Shown: piece by piece, positions 29,046 to 37,691 of the stretch
Layout of the letters: each line of letters starts with the position of its first letter
Numbering within the stretch: position 1 is the first letter of the stretch
Assembly: GCF_026183695.1 (NCBI RefSeq)
Contig: NZ_JAPFRD010000005.1
Span: 266,014-330,013 of the forward strand
From: Alteromonas aquimaris
GTDB taxonomy: Bacteria; Pseudomonadota; Gammaproteobacteria; Enterobacterales; Alteromonadaceae
Direction of reading: 5' to 3'
DNA: 64,000 bases
Program-made: the position numbers and the translations under genes
Notes under the pieces: generated by a model
Seen by the model: only the letters and a program-made list of their open reading frames with translations
Told to the model about the DNA's origin: nothing
The model's database searches: none

Positions 29046-31982
29046 ATGTCAGCCGCTTGTAGAAGGTTCTCGTACAAGAGGACAAGCTGTGCTTCGCGTT
29101 TGCGAAGGCCCTTTACCTTGTTAAGTCTGTTGTTATCTATCAGTTCTCTGACTTCCTATGCTGACATCCAACCAAAAATTCATTTTTCGATATCAGAACA
29201 AAAAGCCGATAGTGCGCTGACCGAATTTGCCAGGCAAGCTGATACCACTTTATTATTCCCATTTGAATTGGCTGAAAAAGTAAATACCAATGCCCTGAAC
29301 GGTGAATTTACCTTACAGGAGGGCTTGCAACGTCTATTAAAAGGAACGGCATTAGCGGTCTCGGTTGATGAATCTGGCATGCTCAGTGTAACGACGAATG
29401 CCTCCGCGCTGGGGCAAGCTGCTCCCGCACAAGATGAAACCGAACAGGAAGGTGATGAAAATTACGGACTGGAGCGAATTGCGGTAGTTGGAACGCGAAA
29501 TGCTCCCCGCTCCGTTACCGATTCGTCTGTACCGCTGGACATTGTTAGTGATAAAGGATTCGCCGCACAAGAAAATGGCGATGTGCTGAATATGTTAAGC
29601 GTGGTGATCCCTTCATTAAATGTAAACGACCAACCCATAAATGATGCAACCAGCTTAGTCCGGCCCGCAAATCTTCGGGGCATGGCCTCAGATCATACGT
29701 TACTGCTGATAAACGGAAAGCGTCGCCATCGCTCGGCCGTCATTACATTTCTTGGCGGCGGTCTATCCGATGGCGCCCAGGGGCCTGACATATCCGTCCT
29801 ACCAGGCGCAGCGATGAAACAGGTGGAAGTGTTAAGGGATGGAGCCGCGGCGCAATACGGATCAGACGCCATCGCTGGCGTGATTAACTTTGTATTAAAA
29901 GATGAGGCCCAGGCAGGGTCTTTTAAAATGAAAACTGGCGAGTATTACGAAGGAGATGGGGAATCGATTCAACTTCAGGCAAACAAGGGATTTAGTCTGG
30001 AAAATGGCGGTTTCATTAATATCACCGCGGAATACCGTCAACAGCAACCCACCTCTCGCAGTGTTCAGCGCACTGATGCCAAGCTACTTTATGCCAGTGG
30101 TAATGAATTTGTCTCTAATCCAGCACAGACTTGGGGGGCATTAGATGTGAAATATGATTTTAAGGCCGCCATCAATGCACAGCACACGTTAAACGATACA
30201 GTTAATTTCTATCTGTTTGGTAATGCTGCCCAGCGTAAAATAAAAGGCGGATTTTATTATCGTCATCCACAATCTCGCGAAGGTGTTTTTGTGGATACTA
30301 CCCTCACGCACAAACCTAGTCTGCTGATTGCTGATTTAGACGGTTTGAATACAGGGATTGAATGTCCGCAAATTGAGCTATCAGCTGTTAATGTGCTGGA
30401 ACAGCCTGAATACCGGCTAATTGCTGACAATACCACAGCGCTGGGCGAAAACTGTTTCGCTTTCAACGAATGGTTTCCTGGGGGATTTACTCCGCAGTTT
30501 GGCGGCACCATCAAAGATGGCTCGACATTTTTGGGGGTGAAAGGAGAAGTGAATGGCTGGCTGTGGGACGCTAGTGCGGGGGTGGGCTATTCGGGTATCG
30601 ACTATCGACTTGAGCAAACCGTTAACCCATCGCTTGGTCCAGATTCTCCCACGGCATTTCGACCAGGCGGTGTGAGTCAGATAGAGCGTACCCTGAACTT
30701 CGATATCAGCAGGTCAATCGAAACGAATCTGGCCGAAACAGTTAATATCGCCTTTGGCGTAGAGTGGCGCTCTGAATCCTATCATCAACGCGCTGGGGAT
30801 GAAGCTTCATGGCAAGCGGGACCCTTTGCCTATAATCCTGCATCGGGTTTCACCCAGGGGTTTAGTATAGGGTCAAACGGGTTTCCAGGTTACCAACCCG
30901 TTTCTGCGGGGCATTGGACGCGGCATAACTGGGCGATGTATACGGATTCGGAAGTCTTCATAACAGATAAGTGGGAGCTTGGTATTGCCTCGCGCATTGA
31001 AAATTTCTCAGATTTCGGAAGCACGTTTGATGGCAAGGTTAGTAGCCGTTTTGAGCTCAACGACGTGCTAGCCATCAGAGGTTCTGCCAGTACGGGGTTT
31101 AAAGCGCCGACGGTGGGGCAGAGCAACGTGATAAACGTCACTACAGCGTATTCCGCTAACGGGCTGGAAGATCAGGCCACATTACCCCCAACCAATGCGA
31201 TTTCACTTCAGGTGGGTGCTACTCCATTAACCCCGGAGGAGTCGTTGAACACCAGTATTGGCATGGTTGCAACGTTTGATGAGCAACTTTATCTTACCCT
31301 GGATTATTTCAATATCCGATTAAAAGACAGGATAAGCACCACCTCTGCCATTACGCTCACCCAGGCTGATATTGATACGCTGATTTTACAGGGGTATCCG
31401 GAAGCTGAGCGCTACCAAAGTGTAAAGTTCTTCACTAATGACTTTGATACCAATACACAAGGGGTAGATTTAGTCATTCACTATGGATTTGATCTTGAAT
31501 CAATTAGTAATCAAATGATTTTTGCCTATAACTGGACCCAGACAAAAGTAGAACGGGTCAACGAGTACCCTCGCGAACTTGCCTCGGGCAGTATTGTATA
31601 CGAGCCCAATTTAACTCCAGCTCGTATTCGCATGCTTGAGGATAACCTGCCAGCTCACCGAGCGAATTTGACGTTTTTACATACCTTTGAAAACTGGGCG
31701 ATTACGTGGCGAACGAATTATTACAGCAGCTTTTATGAAGATCATCTGGACGCTTCGGCGGGAATGGATATTTATGCAAGCCCAATTGTTACTGTGGATG
31801 TTGAGCTAGGATGGCAATTAAATGATCGCATTCATGCTGCTATTGGGGCAAAAAATGTGCTGGACGCGCGTCCTGACGAAAATCCGTATAAGGGAGAGGT
31901 GGGAGCGCTATATCCACCCACTGCGCCAAATGGTATGGGGGGGGGCTTTTACTATTTGCAGTTATCTTATAAGTTCGACTAA
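29046..31982 (+). CDS. TonB-dependent signal-transducing receptor with STN domain
   Basis: About 978 residues. After a basic N-terminus and a hydrophobic segment (LLSLLLSISSLTSYA) comes an STN domain (IHFSISEQKADSALTEFARQ to LAVSVDESGMLSVT, about residues 40-115). A TonB-box-like ERIAVVGTR, a plug nearly identical to that of the first receptor, and a barrel ending YYLQLSYKFD follow. The start is uncertain: ATG 29046 is used, a TTG lies 30 nt upstream, and neither has a strong ribosome-binding site. With the sigma/FecR pair it should sense substrate binding and switch transcription, possibly of the STN-less paralogue. Confidence 0.92.
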   Translation: MSAACRRFSYKRTSCASRLRRPFTLLSLLLSISSLTSYADIQPKIHFSISEQKADSALTEFARQADTTLLFPFELAEKVNTNALNGEFTLQEGLQRLLKGTALAVSVDESGMLSVTTNASALGQAAPAQDETEQEGDENYGLERIAVVGTRNAPRSVTDSSVPLDIVSDKGFAAQENGDVLNMLSVVIPSLNVNDQPINDATSLVRPANLRGMASDHTLLLINGKRRHRSAVITFLGGGLSDGAQGPDISVLPGAAMKQVEVLRDGAAAQYGSDAIAGVINFVLKDEAQAGSFKMKTGEYYEGDGESIQLQANKGFSLENGGFINITAEYRQQQPTSRSVQRTDAKLLYASGNEFVSNPAQTWGALDVKYDFKAAINAQHTLNDTVNFYLFGNAAQRKIKGGFYYRHPQSREGVFVDTTLTHKPSLLIADLDGLNTGIECPQIELSAVNVLEQPEYRLIADNTTALGENCFAFNEWFPGGFTPQFGGTIKDGSTFLGVKGEVNGWLWDASAGVGYSGIDYRLEQTVNPSLGPDSPTAFRPGGVSQIERTLNFDISRSIETNLAETVNIAFGVEWRSESYHQRAGDEASWQAGPFAYNPASGFTQGFSIGSNGFPGYQPVSAGHWTRHNWAMYTDSEVFITDKWELGIASRIENFSDFGSTFDGKVSSRFELNDVLAIRGSASTGFKAPTVGQSNVINVTTAYSANGLEDQATLPPTNAISLQVGATPLTPEESLNTSIGMVATFDEQLYLTLDYFNIRLKDRISTTSAITLTQADIDTLILQGYPEAERYQSVKFFTNDFDTNTQGVDLVIHYGFDLESISNQMIFAYNWTQTKVERVNEYPRELASGSIVYEPNLTPARIRMLEDNLPAHRANLTFLHTFENWAITWRTNYYSSFYEDHLDASAGMDIYASPIVTVDVELGWQLNDRIHAAIGAKNVLDARPDENPYKGEVGALYPPTAPNGMGGGFYYLQLSYKFD

Positions 31983-31987
31983 TCTCA

Positions 31988-32182
31988 TCAGCCCACTTCT
32001 TTGAACATAGAATCATCTATGATCGTAGAATCAATTACGTCTTGCGCCATTTGGATGCATTTACCGCATTGACTTCCTAGTTCGAGGTGCTCTTTTAATT
32101 CGCGAATATTACCCACGCCCTGATTTCTCACCACAGCTGCTATAGATTTATCAGTGATGCCGAAGCACATACAAACGTACAT
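31988..32182 (-). CDS. bfd: Bacterioferritin-associated ferredoxin
   Basis: 64 residues with the BFD-like [2Fe-2S] ligand set: CMC at residues 4-6 and CGKC at about 39-42. It reduces ferric iron in bacterioferritin to release it. The gene ends 6 nt from the convergent receptor gene. A Fur-like box lies upstream, in line with induction under iron shortage. No bfr gene is adjacent. Confidence 0.93.
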   Translation of the reverse strand: MYVCMCFGITDKSIAAVVRNQGVGNIRELKEHLELGSQCGKCIQMAQDVIDSTIIDDSMFKEVG

Positions 32183-32204
32183 TAAATGATTCCAGTTATT
32201 ACCT

Positions 32205-32223
32205 GCTAATGATAATAATTGCT
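32205..32223 (-). promoter_or_regulatory. Fur-box candidate upstream of bfd
   Basis: GCTAATGATAATAATTGCT matches about 14 of 19 positions of the Fur consensus (GATAATGATAATCATTATC) and lies 23 nt before the bfd start. Confidence 0.6.
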
Positions 32224-32638
32224 ATTACCGATTTTGACAAGCGCTATTTAAGCTCAATAGTGATGCTAAAACCGTTTAAATAGTGTACGTTTTAAGAAAT
32301 TCCTTGCTGTAATAAAAGTTTAGCTGCTCCACGTGTAAACAAAATTTGCGAGGATATCGCCATCATAGCTTTTGATAAAGCAGCGGGATAGATATATAGC
32401 CCTATAAGTGCCCAACGATATGTGATGAACGAAATAATGAGCGGTCGGCCAGCTAAATCGTAATTTATGGTTGTTATTTTAAAAACTGCACCAATAATGA
32501 ATGCGTAACCTTTCGGGGTTGGGAAAAGTTTCGCATACGAAACTGATCGCATTTACGGAAATCTAAACCGGTAAAAATGTGAATGTCGGTTTCGTGAACA
32601 ACTCTGAACAAACCATCTACAGTTATATGGAGTGAATT
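32224..32638. promoter_or_regulatory. Region upstream of the peroxiredoxin gene
   Basis: Holds the peroxiredoxin promoter and a GGAGTG ribosome-binding site at its right end. A minus-strand 86-codon frame (32292-32552) has two hydrophobic stretches but no ribosome-binding site and no recognised similarity; I do not call it a gene. Confidence 0.4.
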
Positions 32639-33244
32639 ATGAGCGTACTAGTAGGGCGTCCAGCCCCTGATTTTACCGCTGCAGCAGTGTTAGGCAATGG
32701 CGAGATTGTTGATTCGTTTACGTTAAGCGAAGCAATTAAAGGCAAAAAAGCGGTTATTTTCTTTTATCCTTTAGACTTCACCTTTGTATGTCCTTCTGAG
32801 CTTATTGCTTTTGATAAGCGCTATGAGGAATTCACCAAACGTGGCTGTGAAGTAATTGGTGTATCTATCGATTCTCAGTTTACTCACAATGCGTGGAGAA
32901 AAACTCCAATCAATCAAGGTGGCATCGGTGAAGTTAAGTACCCTATGATCGCTGACGTAAAACATGAAATATGTCAGGCATACGATGTTGAGCACCCAGA
33001 AGCCGGTGTTGCATTCCGTGGTTCTTTCCTCATTGATGCCGATGGCATGGTTCGCCATCAGGTTGTGAATGATTTGCCCTTAGGACGAAACATTGACGAA
33101 ATGTTACGCATGGTGGATGCACTTAACTTCCACGAAGAACATGGTGAAGTATGTCCAGCTGGCTGGCAGGAAGGTAAAGCCGGCATGAGTGCTGACCCAG
33201 AGGGTGTGGCTAAGTTCTTGTCTGAAGAAGCTGACAAGTTATAA
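32639..33244 (+). CDS. 2-Cys peroxiredoxin (AhpC/TSA, Prx1 type)
   Basis: 201 residues. It reduces hydrogen peroxide and organic peroxides in the cytoplasm. The peroxidatic Cys is in DFTFVCPSE (about residue 51) and the resolving Cys in GEVCPAGW (about 172). The length and C-terminal tail fit the typical 2-Cys group found in Vibrio and Alteromonas rather than enterobacterial AhpC. No ahpF is adjacent, so the reductant is probably thioredoxin. Confidence 0.94.
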   Translation: MSVLVGRPAPDFTAAAVLGNGEIVDSFTLSEAIKGKKAVIFFYPLDFTFVCPSELIAFDKRYEEFTKRGCEVIGVSIDSQFTHNAWRKTPINQGGIGEVKYPMIADVKHEICQAYDVEHPEAGVAFRGSFLIDADGMVRHQVVNDLPLGRNIDEMLRMVDALNFHEEHGEVCPAGWQEGKAGMSADPEGVAKFLSEEADKL

Positions 33245-33256
33245 GTTAGCTTTCTA

Positions 33257-33280
33257 ATCCTGAGCCTAGCGGCTCAGGAT
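33257..33280. terminator. Bidirectional terminator candidate
   Basis: Perfect 10-bp stem ATCCTGAGCC/GGCTCAGGAT with a TAGC loop between the convergent peroxiredoxin and rnt genes. Only short T tracts flank it. Confidence 0.7.
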
Positions 33281-33296
33281 GCTTTGCTAGCCTGAA

Positions 33297-33947
33297 TTAT
33301 TTTTCCTCTTCATCCTCTTCCTGAGGCAAAGGCCAGCCGCCAAGGGCTTGATACCGATTCACCATATAGCAAAACAGCTCCGCCGTTTTTTCTGCATCAT
33401 ATAATGCGCTGTGCGCTTCATTCGCATCAAAACTGATATTGGCAGCGCGACACGCTTTGACTAAAACGGTTTGACCCAATGTCAGGCCCGCCAGAGATGT
33501 CGTATCAAATGACACAAACGGATGAAAAGGCGTGCGTTTTATTGCACTGCGAGTTATCGCTGCATTCACAAAACTTTGGTCGAAACTTGCATTGTGAGCA
33601 ACGATAATTGAGCGTTGGCACTCTGCCGCTTTTTGTAGTTTCCGCACTTCTTTACACACGCCTTTCATCGCTTCCGCTTCTGAGACCGCACCGCGCAGGG
33701 GGTTCGAAGGATCGATACCATTGAACTCTAATGCCGCAGGTTCAAGATTGGCCCCCTCAAAAGGGTCAACATGAAAATGAATAGTTTTATCAGCACAAAG
33801 TTGGCCGGTATCATCCATTTTTAACGTCACCGCGGCAATTTCCAACAGGGCATCTGTACTGGGGTTAAATCCTGCTGTCTCAACATCAATGACAACCGGG
33901 AAGTATCCTCTGAAACGCTGGTTCAAGGGCGTGCGCTTAACACTCAT
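33297..33947 (-). CDS. rnt: Ribonuclease T
   Basis: A 216-residue DEDD-type 3'-5' exoribonuclease that trims tRNA and other stable RNA 3' ends. Exo [12 protein letters not shown] (about residues 19-29). Exo [12 protein letters not shown] (about 120). Exo III: the H...D pattern in [14 protein letters not shown] (about 182-195). The gene is divergent from motY, an arrangement also known in Vibrio. Confidence 0.96.
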   Translation of the reverse strand: MSVKRTPLNQRFRGYFPVVIDVETAGFNPSTDALLEIAAVTLKMDDTGQLCADKTIHFHVDPFEGANLEPAALEFNGIDPSNPLRGAVSEAEAMKGVCKEVRKLQKAAECQRSIIVAHNASFDQSFVNAAITRSAIKRTPFHPFVSFDTTSLAGLTLGQTVLVKACRAANISFDANEAHSALYDAEKTAELFCYMVNRYQALGGWPLPQEEDEEEK

Positions 33948-34064
33948 TTAGTCACTAGCTCCTTAATAAACGCAAAACTGGTTTAATTTATGCTCTGGTT
34001 TAGTTTACTTAAATATGAAGTTGAGAAGGGGTTAGTGCTGATTATCGCAGTTATACGCACGAGT

Positions 34065-34105
34065 ATCCATCCATTCAGATGTTATACTAATTTGAATGGA
34101 TGGAT
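34065..34105. repeat. 12-bp inverted repeat upstream of rnt
   Basis: ATCCATCCATTC and GAATGGATGGAT separated by 17 nt, a perfect 12-bp inverted repeat in the rnt/motY intergenic region (33948-34359). The loop contains TTATACT, which could be a -10 element. The rest of the region to 34296 shows no gene. Confidence 0.55.
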
Positions 34106-34296
34106 GAGCAGCTTAGAGATAGTCGCCATAAAGTCTGTCAAGACCCCCTGGGGGAAGTAAGCACAGATGGATGGTCTGGTGAACTCATGACGCATCACGT
34201 CGGTTTGGTCCTGTAGCATGCTTCATAGCTGACAGGTTAAAAATTGACAAAATTCTCCAGCTGCGTGAATAGACCTGAACGCTAATCAGTAATAGC

Positions 34297-34323
34297 TAAA
34301 GCTTTCGCGAAATAAGACGATAT
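34297..34323 (+). promoter_or_regulatory. Sigma-28 (FliA) promoter candidate for motY
   Basis: TAAA, exactly 15 nt, then GACGATAT, 36 nt before the motY start. The flagellar sigma-28 consensus is TAAA-N15-GCCGATAA, so the -35 and spacing are perfect and the -10 matches 6 of 8. Confidence 0.75.
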
Positions 34324-34359
34324 GATTAATAGAATAAGATGGTGTAAAAAAGATTTCTC

Positions 34360-35223
34360 ATGATTCGAATCGCTTTTGCCTTAACTTTGATTGTCACAAC
34401 CGCAAGTCATGCGGCTATGCGCCAATATGCAGCAGCAGTGGAAGATTCCAGCTGGCTGATGCAAACCGCTAACAGACTTGAGTGTACACTCAATCACACC
34501 GTACCAGGATACGGTGATGCATTGTTTACCAGTATGGCCTCCAAACAGCTCAACATGGAATTTGAGATGGACATGTATTTGCTGCCGAAGAAATTTGATG
34601 TCGCCGCCGTGTATTCGATCCCCCCAAAGTGGATGCCTGGGAAAGCACCTAAAATCATTTCTGACATGCAGCTACGCACGCAGTATTCAGGTGATCTGCC
34701 AGAAGAAGCCGCCTGGACGATGTTAAGTGAACTTGAAAAAGGCTATTGGCCTACCATTTATTATCAAGATTGGTATAACGCCTACGACCAGATCTCTGTT
34801 GCTTTAAATGCGAGTAACTTTACTCCTGCGTATCGTCAATTCGTTCAATGCGTATCTAATTTGCTCCCTTATAGCTTTGAAGACATCGCTTACACTGTGC
34901 TCAGCTATGAGAAAAACAGTACCAATCTAACCAAATATTCGCGTAAACGGTTAAGCATGATTGGCGAGTATTTGAAGGAAGACAGTAACTTAGAGCTGGT
35001 TTTGCTAGATGGTTATACCGACAGTTACGGTGGTCGCTGGAATAACGAACAGCTGTCTATCCGACGCGCAAATGAAGTAAAAAATTATCTTACCGCGCTA
35101 GGTGTAGATGGTGAGCGTATTGAAGTCACCGGACACGGTGAAAAGCATCATATTGCACCCAATGATAACGCCTCATCGCGCGCTATGAACAGAAGGGTGG
35201 TAGTGCAGTTAAGCAAATCGTGA
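34360..35223 (+). CDS. motY: Sodium-type flagellar motor protein MotY
   Basis: 287 residues. Signal peptide MIRIAFALTLIVTTASHA. An N-terminal MotY-specific domain (MRQYAAAVEDSSWLMQTANR onward) is followed by a C-terminal OmpA-like peptidoglycan-binding domain (LVLLDGYTDSYGGRWNNEQLS; RIEVTGHGEKHHIAPN; AMNRRVVVQL). It forms the T-ring of sodium-driven polar flagella with MotX and holds the PomAB stator. The FliA-type promoter upstream and the rnt neighbour support the call. Confidence 0.92.
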   Translation: MIRIAFALTLIVTTASHAAMRQYAAAVEDSSWLMQTANRLECTLNHTVPGYGDALFTSMASKQLNMEFEMDMYLLPKKFDVAAVYSIPPKWMPGKAPKIISDMQLRTQYSGDLPEEAAWTMLSELEKGYWPTIYYQDWYNAYDQISVALNASNFTPAYRQFVQCVSNLLPYSFEDIAYTVLSYEKNSTNLTKYSRKRLSMIGEYLKEDSNLELVLLDGYTDSYGGRWNNEQLSIRRANEVKNYLTALGVDGERIEVTGHGEKHHIAPNDNASSRAMNRRVVVQLSKS

Positions 35224-35258
35224 TTTTGTAATGCTTCTTTGATTTGTTAGGAAATAAG

Positions 35259-35287
35259 AAAAAATGGCGCATATCGCGCCATTTTTT
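35259..35287. terminator. Bidirectional terminator between motY and glpQ
   Basis: Perfect 12-bp stem AAAAAATGGCGC/GCGCCATTTTTT with a 5-nt loop between convergent genes; T-runs on both exits. Confidence 0.93.
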
Positions 35288-35295
35288 CTTTTCCG

Positions 35296-36267
35296 CTACC
35301 TGAGCTTTATTGCGGTTTTCACTGGCGGTACATGGTCAGTAAATACCCCGTCCACCTTGAGTAAATATAAAGCGCTAACAGCTTCCTGAAGCGTCATGCC
35401 CGGTGGAAGCTGGTCGGCTCTAAGTGTGTAAGGATGAATTAGCAATCCCGCATTTTGCGCCTGCGTTACCCACGTTTGGGGGCTGATCCGGCCTTTACTT
35501 AACGCGACCTTATCCAGTAACTGATTGAACGAAGGGCCAATGCCGTCCACCACATTCGCAAGCTCTTTTAGTGAACGCGCCGAATTTAACAAATGAGTAT
35601 TGTTACTGCCTATCAGTTGAACCAGCTTGCCCTTATAACCCAACTCCTCCCGTATGCGGGTTATCTCTTTAAAATCGAAACATTGCAAAATAATATGATT
35701 GTTCTTATTTGGATATCCAAAGGCAGCTAACACATCAAGTGTAATCGCACTGATATCCTTACCTTGCTTGCGATGCCAGGCAGGCGCTTTTATTTCGGGG
35801 TATACACCGATGGATGAAGCCGTTAGACGATTGAGTTGAGCAATTAGCTCTAGGTGCTCTGCCAGCGTGGCTATAGTGAATTGAGCTTGTGTGCCTTGGT
35901 ATCGTTGGGGAAAAACCTGCTTACCCACATGATTGGTTCGCTCGTGCACCTGCAACGTTTTAATTTCAGCTAAGGTAAAATCGATAACATAGTAGCGGCC
36001 ATCTTCTCTTACCTTCTCAGGAAATTTTTCTGCGACATCTGTCACCGTATCCAGATGAATATCATGTAAAACCACAGGGATGCTATCTTTAGTCAACACC
36101 ACATCCTGTTCTATATAAGCGGGAAGCTGTGCGTGAGCCAGCGTGGTTGCAGCAAGTGTATGTTCCGGCAAATAGCCTGAGGCGCCGCGATGAGCAATGA
36201 TATCGAAAGCAAAAACCTGTTTGGACAGAAACAGTAAAACCAGTAGTGTTGTAAAGCGGGATAACAT
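35296..36267 (-). CDS. glpQ: Periplasmic glycerophosphodiester phosphodiesterase
   Basis: 323 residues with signal peptide MLSRFTTLLVLLFLSKQVFA. It hydrolyses glycerophosphodiesters to glycerol-3-phosphate and an alcohol. GDPD motifs: HRGASGYLPEHT (catalytic His, about residues 26-37), YIEQDVVLTKD with the metal-binding acidic residue, VLHDIHLD with the second His, and YPEIKAPAW near residue 165. The longer insert and size fit GlpQ rather than cytoplasmic UgpQ. No glpT is adjacent. Confidence 0.92.
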   Translation of the reverse strand: MLSRFTTLLVLLFLSKQVFAFDIIAHRGASGYLPEHTLAATTLAHAQLPAYIEQDVVLTKDSIPVVLHDIHLDTVTDVAEKFPEKVREDGRYYVIDFTLAEIKTLQVHERTNHVGKQVFPQRYQGTQAQFTIATLAEHLELIAQLNRLTASSIGVYPEIKAPAWHRKQGKDISAITLDVLAAFGYPNKNNHIILQCFDFKEITRIREELGYKGKLVQLIGSNNTHLLNSARSLKELANVVDGIGPSFNQLLDKVALSKGRISPQTWVTQAQNAGLLIHPYTLRADQLPPGMTLQEAVSALYLLKVDGVFTDHVPPVKTAIKLR

Positions 36268-36436
36268 TTTAATTCCTTTTTATTTGAGGCTAAACTGAAT
36301 TGATGCGTAACCAATTTCGCTCAACTAAGTCTGGAGTAGCCTTTAAGCGTTTTGGCGCATGCGTTCTGCCCAATTATCCGCATATTCTTTTATTCTGCAC
36401 CCCATTGCAACTAACCGAATGATTTAAGCTCCTACA

Positions 36437-37507
36437 TTAGGAGGAAGATAAAAACTCATAAAATTTTGCCACGCCAGCCTCTAAAAATGAGTCCACCGGG
36501 CCGTGTTCTTCTTCTCCGGATAGATAAAGCGCTTCTCTTCCGCTTTCTAGAATCAAACAGGCTTCCTCATCTTCAATGGCGGTTTCCATGTAGGCCTTTT
36601 TCTCAGCTTCAAAGTAACCGGGTACTTTTGCATGAAACGCATTGGGGTAATAGAATTCCACATGATTGGTACACTGCCTCGGCCCGTTAGGGTAAATGGT
36701 ACTGACAACCAACACCTCGGGGTACCATTCAATCATGATGTTGGGGTAGATATAACACCAGATTGCACCATACCTTGGGAGATTGTCGCCAAAACGCTCA
36801 ACCAGCGCGTCCTGGAAATGCCGGTAATGCGGTGTGGTCGCTTTGAGCAAATCCTCACCTAAGCCCACTTTTTGTACCGAATAGTCCTTGCCGAATTCCC
36901 ACTCTAGATCGTTGGGTTTTACAAATTGCCTCAGGCCAGGGTGCATGGAAAATACGTGATAATTTTCCAAATAAATTTCGACAAAGGTTTTCCAGTTGAA
37001 GTTGTACTGTGTGGTTTCAAGGCCAGCGAAAAAATAATCGTCAAAATTAATGTATGACGTTAAACCTAATGCCTCAAGGTCCATGTCCGGAACACGCCCT
37101 CTAAACAGCATTCCATTCCAGGCGTTAAGTGTTTCAGTTTTAAGTTTACCCTCTGGTTTGTTCTCAAAGTGCGGAGCACCTTTCAATGTGCCCAGGTTAT
37201 CATAGCCCCAACAATGCAGTTTACACACAATACTTCGGGTTCTGCCGCTGCCTTCGAGTAATTTAGCCTGGCGGTGTAAACAGACATTTGATAACAGATC
37301 GTACTTGTCGCCCTGGTTAAACAGCACAAATCTGTCATTGAAGTAAGGCAACACCTGATAGCTGAATTTTTCCGGTACCATCAGCGAATGTCCCGCATAA
37401 CTGAGCCCCTTGGTGAAGGCTAATTCGGTTTCCGCTTTGGCAATTTCAGCATCAAAATAACTTTTAATAGAAGGGTGCTTGAACAAAGACTGGGGCTCCA
37501 GGAACAA
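36437..37507 (-). CDS. Rieske-type ring-hydroxylating oxygenase, alpha subunit
   Basis: 356 residues. The Rieske [2Fe-2S] ligands appear as C-x-H in NVCLHRQAK (about 74-82) and C-x2-H in VCKLHCWGYDNLG (about 95). The mononuclear iron site is ENYHVFSMHPGLRQF (about 186). It inserts oxygen into an organic substrate using electrons from a reductase not encoded here. The start is TTG at 37507 with no clear ribosome-binding site and no ATG near, so the N-terminus is uncertain. The substrate is unknown. Confidence 0.85.
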   Translation of the reverse strand: MFLEPQSLFKHPSIKSYFDAEIAKAETELAFTKGLSYAGHSLMVPEKFSYQVLPYFNDRFVLFNQGDKYDLLSNVCLHRQAKLLEGSGRTRSIVCKLHCWGYDNLGTLKGAPHFENKPEGKLKTETLNAWNGMLFRGRVPDMDLEALGLTSYINFDDYFFAGLETTQYNFNWKTFVEIYLENYHVFSMHPGLRQFVKPNDLEWEFGKDYSVQKVGLGEDLLKATTPHYRHFQDALVERFGDNLPRYGAIWCYIYPNIMIEWYPEVLVVSTIYPNGPRQCTNHVEFYYPNAFHAKVPGYFEAEKKAYMETAIEDEEACLILESGREALYLSGEEEHGPVDSFLEAGVAKFYEFLSSS

Positions 37508-37563
37508 AAAATCGACGGCTTGAAAAAGAGTAGTATATTAGCATTTTGCTTAATTTTGTCATG

Positions 37564-37580
37564 CATTCCCGAACGGGATG
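37564..37580. repeat. Small hairpin downstream of gloA
   Basis: CATTCCCG-AA-CGGGATG, a compact near-perfect hairpin between the Rieske gene and gloA, next to the larger inverted repeat at 37604-37657. Confidence 0.4.
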
Positions 37581-37603
37581 ATGCTTGCTTGCGATAGCGA
37601 TCT

Positions 37604-37657
37604 ATCAGGCTGAATTATCACCAGCTTTCGCTTCGTTGGTGATGCTTCAGGCCTGAT
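37604..37657. repeat. Large interrupted inverted repeat between gloA and the Rieske gene
   Basis: Left arm ATCAGGC-TGAA-TTATCACCA and right arm TGGTGATGC-TTCA-GGCCTGAT pair with few mismatches around an 11-nt loop rich in CTTTCG/CTTCG. On the minus strand it follows gloA by 35 nt. It could be a terminator, an RNA processing site or a small palindromic repeat element. Confidence 0.6.
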
Positions 37658-37691
37658 TATATTATTTTGAATATAACCTAACGATGACGAC

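Noticed and set aside
32292..32552. 86-codon minus-strand frame with hydrophobic stretches between bfd and the peroxiredoxin gene
   Set aside because: No ribosome-binding site, no recognised similarity, and it covers the region where the peroxiredoxin promoter must lie.
34130..34250. Structured-looking GC-richer stretch that could be a riboswitch or small RNA before motY
   Set aside because: I tried to match it to c-di-GMP and other common riboswitch cores and found no conserved core or terminator.
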